Of a stretch of DNA of 19,572 nt, positions 14,801 through 19,572 are shown one piece after another. The notes under the pieces are model-generated. The model searched no databases and had not been told where the DNA came from. It worked only from the letters and a program-made list of their open reading frames with translations. The translations under genes were made by a program, and so were the position numbers. Origin of the DNA: SIG622 sp045596605 (lineage in GTDB: Bacteria > Bacillota > Clostridia > Oscillospirales > CAG-382); assembly GCA_045596605.1 (NCBI GenBank), contig JAZOCR010000064.1:1-19572 (forward strand), written 5' to 3'. Each line of letters opens with the position of its first letter. Positions within the stretch are counted from its first letter, which is position 1.

Positions 14801-15634
14801 ATGAGGACATACAACACAGAAAAGATGCAGGAGCTGCTTGAAAGCTTCTATAATCTGACCAATATGAAAATATGTATATACGACAAAAGGGAGAACGAGC
14901 TGTGCTTTTATCCGACAAAGCTGTCGGGCTTTTGCGAGCTTTTGCGAAGGGAACGGGAGCTTGACGAAAAATGCCGTGAATGTGACAAGCGTGCCTTTGC
15001 AATGTGTCGCAAAACACGGGGCCAGTATTTTTATACCTGCCATGCAGGACTTCTTGAATGTGTATCGCCGGTGCTTTGCGGCGATAAAATAATAGGCTAT
15101 ATCGTAATCGGTCAGATAAAGGCAAATAAGCACACGAGCTTTGAGATGGTTGAGAACAAGGTGCCCGCCGCCCTTCGGGGTGAGCTGTCTGAAAAATACG
15201 ACATGCTTCCCACCATCGACATGGATAAGATAATATCCGCTATGAAAATTCTCGAGGTATGCACCGGCTACGAATACCTGCGAAGCCTTGTAGACGTAGG
15301 CGAGAACACTATTGACGTTCTTCTTGACGACTACATAAACGAGCATATTGACGAGGGCTTGTCGGTACAGTCCCTTTGCTCAAAATTCGTTCTTTCAAGA
15401 AACGAAATTAACTCGGTCTTTAAGGAATGCTTCAGCTCCACACCCGCTGAATATATAAAATCCTGCAGGCTTAAAAAGGCAAGCAGGCTTCTTTTGGAGA
15501 CAAAGCTTCCGGTAAGTGAAATAGCAAAGCGGTGCGGCATATACGACTACAACTATTTTTCAAAAGTATTCAAGCAGGCATATGGGACAAGTCCCAGAAG
15601 CTTCCGGAACGGCACGAATGTAAAGACGGAGTAA
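14801..15634 (+). CDS. AraC-family regulator with PocR sensor domain
   Basis: The 277-residue protein has an N-terminal PocR-type ligand domain (about 5-165): EKCRECDKRAF with Cys58-x-x-Cys61, Cys69, YTCHAGLLECVSPV with Cys80-His81, and IIGYIVIGQIKA. The C-terminal part, about 175-272, is an AraC DNA-binding unit with two helix-turn-helices: VQSLCSKFVLSRNEINSVFK and PVSEIAKRCGIYDYNYFSKV, then FKQAYGTSPRSFR. PocR domains are thought to bind small organic ligands such as propanediol-type compounds. It most likely activates the divergent kinase-isomerase-aldolase-DUF4432 operon in response to the sugar or a breakdown product. GGAG lies eight bases before the ATG. Confidence 0.9.
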   Translation: MRTYNTEKMQELLESFYNLTNMKICIYDKRENELCFYPTKLSGFCELLRRERELDEKCRECDKRAFAMCRKTRGQYFYTCHAGLLECVSPVLCGDKIIGYIVIGQIKANKHTSFEMVENKVPAALRGELSEKYDMLPTIDMDKIISAMKILEVCTGYEYLRSLVDVGENTIDVLLDDYINEHIDEGLSVQSLCSKFVLSRNEINSVFKECFSSTPAEYIKSCRLKKASRLLLETKLPVSEIAKRCGIYDYNYFSKVFKQAYGTSPRSFRNGTNVKTE

Positions 15635-15649
15635 GCCTGTGACTTGTGC

Positions 15650-15800
15650 ATTCTCCTCCAATCTGCTTACGCCGACAGCTCTCGACAGCGTAAGTTGACC
15701 CTCTCAGTCAGCTTGCGCTGACAGCTCTCCCAGAGGGAGAGCCATTATTGCCTCCCCTGTGGGGGAGGTGGCACGCTGAAAGGCGTGTCGGAGAGGGAAT
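15650..15800. repeat. Dispersed hairpin repeat, copy 4
   Basis: Contains a variant CTTACGCCGACAGCTCTCG segment, GTCAGC-TTGC-GCTGAC, GCTCTCCC-AGA-GGGAGAGC, CCTCCCCTGTGGGGGAGG and CACGC-TGAAA-GGCGTG, then GTCGGAGAGGGA. It is the same module order as the units at 18877. Confidence 0.85.
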
Positions 15801-15819
15801 TGAATGTTTCACCCTCTTA

Positions 15820-15935
15820 CAGCCCCCTTTAGGCAAGGGTAAGAATCCCCCAGTCTGCTTCGCAGACAGCCCCCTTTAGGCAAGGGTAAGAATCCCCCAG
15901 TCTGCTTCGCAGACAGCCCCCTTTAGGCAAGGGGG
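15820..15935. repeat. 47-base tandem repeat, 2.5 copies
   Basis: The unit starts CAGCCCCCTTTAGGCAAGGG and contains TCTGC-TTC-GCAGA; exact copies at 15820-15866 and 15867-15913 and a partial third to 15935 ending GGCAAGGGGG. Each unit is C-rich on one side and G-rich on the other and could fold on itself. Confidence 0.9.
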
Positions 15936-15946
15936 CCTATAACGAC

Positions 15947-15976
15947 AAATATCCACCCGATATCGGGTGGATATTT
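15947..15976 (-). terminator. Perfect 30-base palindrome, terminator of flotillin gene
   Basis: AAATATCCACCCGAT mirrored exactly by its complement (15 + 15), 23 bases after the flotillin stop codon. Tails on both sides are T-rich but broken (ATTTATTTCTT on the plus side), so it may work in both directions. Confidence 0.7.
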
Positions 15977-15999
15977 ATTTCTTAAGCTATCGTTAATGC

Positions 16000-17397
16000 T
16001 TATTCCTTATCTGCATCAGCAACCGTTGCTGCTGCGGCCTTGCCGCCAACGAAGCCGTTGATTATAGAGGTAACGTCAAGACCTGTGGACTCCTTGATAC
16101 CGTCAATAACCTGATTTGTACTTGTCATAACGTCACGCACAAGCTTTGTGGAGTTGCCGTCGCCGTACATAACAATCTTGTCTGTCTGTGCAAGAGGAGC
16201 AGCGGCGTTCTTAACAACCTCAGGAAGTGCACCGAGATACATTTCAAGAACAGATGCTTCACCCATCTTCTTCTGAGCTTCAGCTTTCTTTTCAATAGCC
16301 TCAGCCTCTGCAAGGCCCTTGGCTCTGATACCTTCAGCCTCCTGCTCCATAGCAAATCTGAGAGCTTCAGCCTCAGCCTTCTTTGCTTCAGCCTCACGTA
16401 CTGCCTCGTATGCCTGAGCGTCGGCGTCACGCTGTCTTCTGATAAGGTCCGCTTCCGCTTCCTTTTCTGCCTTATACTTAAGGGCGTCAGCCTGCTTTCT
16501 GATTTCAGCGTCAAGCTGTCTTTCCTTGATGGCGATTTCCTGCTCTGCAAGCTCGGTTGCCTTCTGAAGTCTTGCGATGTCCGCTTCAGCCTTGGTGATT
16601 TCTATGGTCTTACGCTGATTTTCCTGCTGGATTGAGTATGCAGCATCCGCTTCAGCCTTCTTTGTATCAGCCTGAGCACGAAGATTTGCCTTCTGAATTT
16701 CAAGCTCTGTGTTCTGTTCTGCTATGAGTCTATCCGCCTGAACCTTAACGGCGTTTGCTTCCTGCTGTGCGTTGGAGGTTGCAATTGCAATATCTCTCTG
16801 TGCATTAGCCTTTGCAATCTGAGCGTTCTTTCTTATCTGCTCGATGTTGTCGATACCCATATTTTCAATGGTACCTGCACCATCCTTGAAGTTCTGGATG
16901 TTGAAGTTTACAACCTCAATACCAAGCTTCTGCATATCCGGAACTACGTTTTCCGTAATCTTCTTCGCAACGCCCTGTCTGTCCTGAACCATTTCCTTAA
17001 GACCAACAGAACCTACGATTTCACGCATATTACCTTCAAGCACCTGTGTAACAAGGTGAATAAGCTCCGGCTGACGCATACCGAGAAGGGATTCTGCCGC
17101 ACGCTTAAGACATTCAGGGTCAGAGGAAATCTTGATGTTGGCAACACCGTCAACCATTACGTTGATAAATTCGTTGGTAGGTACTGCTTCTGTGGTCTTT
17201 ACGTCAACCTGCATAACACGGAGTGAAAGCTTGTCAACTCTTTCGAGGAAGGGAACTCTCCAGCCTGCACGACCGATAAGAATACGCTTTTTGCCAAGAC
17301 CTGTGATAATGTACGCCATATCCGGCGGTGCTTTCAGGTAGCCTGCAATAAAGAGGATTACAATTATTACTGCTGCTGCAATGATGTAAGGTATCAT
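16000..17397 (-). CDS. Flotillin-family (SPFH) membrane-domain protein
   Basis: The 465-residue protein has an N-terminal hydrophobic anchor (2-19), an SPFH/band-7 domain (about 24-190) including AYIITGLGKKRILIGRAGWR and KLGIEVVNFNIQNFKD, and a long Ala/Glu/Lys-rich coiled coil (about 195-385) with repeated EA and KAEAEA patterns. A C-terminal oligomerisation region follows (about 386-465, ALPEVVKNAAAPLAQTDKI, then a Gly-rich end). It resembles bacterial FloT/YuaG, which gathers in ordered membrane patches and affects membrane fluidity and protein complexes. AAAGGAG precedes the ATG. The 40-base gap after the DUF975 gene, with no promoter seen, suggests one operon under the riboswitch upstream. 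Confidence 0.92.
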   Translation of the reverse strand: MIPYIIAAAVIIVILFIAGYLKAPPDMAYIITGLGKKRILIGRAGWRVPFLERVDKLSLRVMQVDVKTTEAVPTNEFINVMVDGVANIKISSDPECLKRAAESLLGMRQPELIHLVTQVLEGNMREIVGSVGLKEMVQDRQGVAKKITENVVPDMQKLGIEVVNFNIQNFKDGAGTIENMGIDNIEQIRKNAQIAKANAQRDIAIATSNAQQEANAVKVQADRLIAEQNTELEIQKANLRAQADTKKAEADAAYSIQQENQRKTIEITKAEADIARLQKATELAEQEIAIKERQLDAEIRKQADALKYKAEKEAEADLIRRQRDADAQAYEAVREAEAKKAEAEALRFAMEQEAEGIRAKGLAEAEAIEKKAEAQKKMGEASVLEMYLGALPEVVKNAAAPLAQTDKIVMYGDGNSTKLVRDVMTSTNQVIDGIKESTGLDVTSIINGFVGGKAAAATVADADKE

Positions 17398-17437
17398 AAT
17401 ATTTTCTCCTTTGTTTATAAATATTTTTTATTTATTT

Positions 17438-18478
17438 TTAATTATTTTGCGTCGGATTATCCCCGTTTTCTGTATTTTGTTCTGCTTCGGGAAGGTTTCC
17501 CTGAGCATCGTTGTCGGGGGTGTATCCGTTATTGGGATTATAGCCGTTGGGATTATAACCATTTGGGTTATAGCCGTTAGGATTATATCCGTTATTGGGA
17601 TTATATCCACCGCTCCTGTGCATTGCGTCAAAATAAGCCATATCACCAACCACCGGTTTTGCGGTAAGGTCGCAGTAGAACACGGCAAGTGCGGCGTTCA
17701 TGTAGGGCGCAAGGAACAGCGTGCCTATTCCGCAGGTAAAGGATGCGAGAATTGCCCAGCCGATAAAGCTTATGTTAAGTACGAAGTAATCAACCTTATG
17801 TCCACGCATAAGCTCCGTTGAGCGTCGAACCGCATCTCTTGCCCGAAGTGATGGGTTTTCTGCGATAACAATGTACGTCAGAACGTATCTGAAGGAAGCA
17901 ACAACCGCAAGCACTATGCCGAATATTGCAAGTAAAATACCCACCGTCAGCATTACCGTTCCGAGTATTATGCTTGCCTCATCGGTGCTTCCAAACATAA
18001 GCGCAGAAAGCGTAATAAGAACAACACCCGGAATGTATCCTGCAAACAGCCAGAGAAGCACCTTCAGCTCGACAAGAAGCATTGCCTTAAAAGGCTTCGT
18101 AAAGCCACGCTTAAAGGGCTCGAAAAGGTTTGAAATATCACTTCGCTGTCCTGTGACAAGATTCAGTGAGAATAGCGCATTACCAACCTGGAGATTACTT
18201 GTTATAAGAAACGTAACAAGGAACATCGCTATCATTGCAATAACTAAAATTACTATTGCAGATACGCCTGCAAAGGCTGCTCCCGGCGCTGCCATCACGG
18301 CAAATGCCGTTGCACCGGTGCTAATGCCGATAATCTCGATAAATCCGACTATAAAGCCTAAAAGATAGCTTATCCCAAAGGATATTGCAATGGTTATCAG
18401 CGTTACAAGCACCGCATTTCCCCAATTGCCGGACAGCGCAGTTCTTGCCGCTCTCCTTGTTTCGCTTGATGACCTCAT
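17438..18478 (-). CDS. DUF975-family integral membrane protein with NGYNP-repeat tail
   Basis: The 346-residue protein starts MRSSSETRRAARTALSGNWG, the DUF975 opening, followed by about six hydrophobic segments across 20-285. It includes the family signature STELMRGHKVDYFVLNISFI then GWAILASFTCGIGTLFLAPY (about 220-262). The last 55 residues are a hydrophilic tail with five NGYNP/NPNGY repeats then an acidic, Asn-rich end. DUF975 function is unknown. The start at 18478 has AAGGAG eight bases upstream; an in-frame GTG nine bases earlier is less well spaced. It is the first gene of the DUF975-flotillin pair; a hairpin (18503-18525) lies just upstream of the ribosome site. Confidence 0.85.
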   Translation of the reverse strand: MRSSSETRRAARTALSGNWGNAVLVTLITIAISFGISYLLGFIVGFIEIIGISTGATAFAVMAAPGAAFAGVSAIVILVIAMIAMFLVTFLITSNLQVGNALFSLNLVTGQRSDISNLFEPFKRGFTKPFKAMLLVELKVLLWLFAGYIPGVVLITLSALMFGSTDEASIILGTVMLTVGILLAIFGIVLAVVASFRYVLTYIVIAENPSLRARDAVRRSTELMRGHKVDYFVLNISFIGWAILASFTCGIGTLFLAPYMNAALAVFYCDLTAKPVVGDMAYFDAMHRSGGYNPNNGYNPNGYNPNGYNPNGYNPNNGYTPDNDAQGNLPEAEQNTENGDNPTQNN

Positions 18479-18616
18479 GGTTATCACTCCTTAACTTTAT
18501 TTGCCCACCGAAGCTGCCGATGAGCAGAGCATTTATATGTGCAGTTACATTTCTGTGCGTATGAGCACACAAAAAGGAAGACTCGAGTATAGCTCCGACC
18601 TACGTCAGATTATAAC

Positions 18617-18750
18617 AAAAAGACCTTTACGACACCGCTGCCGTAAAAGTCTTGTTAAAAATCTTATTAGGATTTTTGCACGAACCGGGCTTTGTTGCCG
18701 TAATGTCGATTGTGCGCCGGTGGTGTCACCGGAACTACTCCCTTTGTGTT
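18617..18750 (-). ncRNA. yybP-ykoY-type (Mn2+) riboswitch with intrinsic terminator
   Basis: Read on the minus strand from about 18748. AAAG (18745-18742) opens P1, followed by GGGAGUAG, the L1 signature. P2 is CCGGUG-ACAC-CACCGG (18732-18717). P3 is GCACAA with UUCGUGC (18715-18678), holding UCGACAUUACG, which matches the conserved CGUCAnnACG-type L3, and the GGC-GCC stem followed by CGG. The next stem is AAAAAUC/GAUUUUU (18677-18657). AACAAGACUUUU closes P1 and equals the class ending AGCAAGACCUUU. The same AAGACUUUUACG (18653-18642) is the 5' arm of a 12-pair terminator with UUUUU at 18621-18617. P1 and terminator exclude each other, so ligand binding should turn transcription on. Consensus is recalled, not searched. 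Confidence 0.8.
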
Positions 18751-18754
18751 GACT

Positions 18755-18783
18755 ATTATAGCAGGTTTTTCATAGTTTGTCAA
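18755..18783 (-). promoter_or_regulatory. Consensus promoter of the riboswitch-DUF975-flotillin unit
   Basis: Perfect TTGACA (18778-18783), 17-base spacer, TGC-TATAAT (18755-18760). The RNA start near 18748 puts P1 of the riboswitch at the very 5' end. Confidence 0.9.
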
Positions 18784-18876
18784 GTACTTTTGCATATATT
18801 TTTTAAAAAATTTGTACTTCTTTGGGCTTTTATGCCGAAAAATGTTAAAACCTACATTATTATATACCACAAGTTC

Positions 18877-19310
18877 GTGCAGCGCACTCTCCCCCAGTCA
18901 GCTCACAGCGACAGCTCTATGCCCTCTCAGTCAGCTTCGCTGACAGCTCTCCCAGAGGGAGAGCCATTATTGCCTCCCTCTGTGGGGGAGGTGGCACGCC
19001 GAAAGGCGTGTCGGAGAGGGGAATGTGGCTTTGCCGAAGGCAAAGACGGATGGAGTCTGTGTGCGTATTAAATTATATCAAAATTTCAGTGCAGCGCACT
19101 CTCCCCCAGTCAGCTCACAGCGACAGCTCTATGCCCTCTCAGTCAGCTTCGCTGACAGCTCTCCCAGAGGGAGAGCCATTATTGCCTCCCTCTGTGGGGA
19201 GGTGGCACGCCGAAAGGCGTGTCGGAGAGGGAAATGTGGCTTTGCCTGCGTGCGTATCAGATTATATCAAAGCTTCAGTGCAGCGCTTTCTCCCTCACCC
19301 GACTTCGTCG
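18877..19310. repeat. Tandem array of the dispersed repeat (212 + 189 bases + part)
   Basis: Unit 1 is 18877-19088 (212 bases), unit 2 is 19089-19277 (189 bases, missing the GAAGGCAAAGACGG region after GGCTTTGCC), and a third starts at 19278 with GTGCAGCGCTTTCTCCCTCA. Each unit holds GTCAGC-TTC-GCTGAC, GCTCTCCC-AGA-GGGAGAGC, CCTCCCTCTGTGGGG(G)AGG and GGCACGCC-GAAA-GGCGTGTC hairpins, then an AT-rich linker ATTATATCAAA. Between 18784 and 18876 I see nothing. Confidence 0.9.
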
Positions 19311-19572
19311 GCATTTTGCTCCGTGACCGTGCCGTCAGTGCTGTCCTGTGTGTTTTCATCGAAAGGGTTATCCCCGGAAGTATTGCCGTCTGCGATTTCC
19401 GTGCCCGCCTCGGCGTTTTCCTCTTCATCTCCTGTTCCGGCTTCCGTGTTCTCTACTTCGCTTTCTCCTGCTTCTTCAGTTTCTGCTTCCGTGTTCTCTG
19501 CTTCGCCTTCTCCTGCTTCTTCCGTTTTGGCTTCCGCTTCTTCCTGCGTTTTGGGTATTACCTCAAATTCCT
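19295..19572 (-). CDS. Acidic low-complexity protein, C-terminal part
   Basis: The last 91 codons of a gene that runs off the right edge, ending at TGA 19295-19297. The readable part is almost all Glu, Ala, Gly, Thr, Asn and Asp, with a 15-residue tandem repeat (EEAGEGEAENTEAET, then EEAGESEVENTEAGT) followed by a looser acidic tail ending EQNADEVG. Such tails occur on secreted or membrane-anchored Firmicute proteins as flexible linkers; the functional domain would be outside the window. The final codons fall inside the dispersed repeat (the CCGAC-TTC-GTCGG hairpin at 19299-19311), so the repeat appears to have supplied the stop. Reading frame is supported by the consistent amino-acid bias. 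Confidence 0.7.
   Translation of the reverse strand, partial: EFEVIPKTQEEAEAKTEEAGEGEAENTEAETEEAGESEVENTEAGTGDEEENAEAGTEIADGNTSGDNPFDENTQDSTDGTVTEQNADEVG

Noticed and set aside
14729..15346. 205-codon open frame on the minus strand opposite the regulator
   Set aside because: The opposite strand encodes clear PocR and AraC domains; this frame would also run across the divergent promoters.
18617..18750. T-box or other riboswitch classes (SAM, TPP, c-di-GMP, cobalamin)
   Set aside because: The GGGUGGNACCGCG antiterminator and the conserved cores of the other classes are absent, whereas GGGAGUAG and AACAAGACUUUU fit yybP-ykoY.
18667..18870. 67-codon minus-strand frame across the riboswitch promoter
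   Set aside because: It spans the -35/-10 boxes and the aptamer, has no ribosome site and ends within the RNA structure.
18877..19277. CRISPR array
   Set aside because: Units are 189-212 bases long and made of hairpins, without short spacers of uniform length between short repeats; no cas genes.

Overview
The window looks like chromosomal DNA from a gut-type Clostridia (Oscillospiraceae/Lachnospiraceae-like Firmicute). Reasons: strong AGGAGG-type ribosome sites, near-consensus sigma-A promoters with 17-base spacers, a Clostridium symbiosum-type glutamate dehydrogenase, a PocR-AraC regulator, a stalk-domain secreted protein and many dispersed 'CAGCTTCGCTGACAG' hairpin repeats. The assignment is inference; there is no rRNA or marker gene here. 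Most genes lie on the minus strand.

Layout. 1-2.4 kb: 5' part of a HIT-family gene, then a CapA-like lipoprotein gene overlapping a GNAT acetyltransferase gene. 2.8-4.1 kb: a single FAD-dependent oxidoreductase gene. 4.4-4.5 kb: tRNA-Leu(GAG) with its own consensus promoter and terminator, followed by a patch of small hairpins. 4.9-6.5 kb: a small AT-rich accessory block with a SLOG/DUF1273-type gene, a divergent XRE regulator sharing its control region, and an unknown membrane protein gene flanked by 28-base direct repeats. 6.6-9.3 kb: glutamate dehydrogenase and a secreted stalk-domain protein; their promoters sit in two copies of the same ~87-base block. 9.4-10.0 kb: non-coding DNA with a 426-base imperfect palindrome. 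10.0-15.6 kb: a sugar catabolic operon (FGGY kinase, fucose/arabinose-type isomerase, class II aldolase, DUF4432 mutarotase-like protein) with a divergent PocR-AraC regulator. 15.6-16.0 kb: repeats. 16.0-18.8 kb: a DUF975 membrane protein gene and a flotillin gene, preceded by a consensus promoter and an RNA that matches the yybP-ykoY (Mn2+) riboswitch and ends in an intrinsic terminator. 18.9-19.3 kb: a tandem 212/189-base repeat array running into the 3' end of an acidic low-complexity gene.

Working together. The sugar operon reads as a complete aldose -> ketose -> ketose phosphate -> two trioses route lacking only a transporter. The most unusual item is the Mn2+-type riboswitch placed to control a DUF975-flotillin pair, because known members of that riboswitch class mostly control metal exporters and TerC-type membrane proteins. 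The second is the long palindromic non-coding element at 9517-9942, whose two arms each carry the same pair of hairpins in mirror order.
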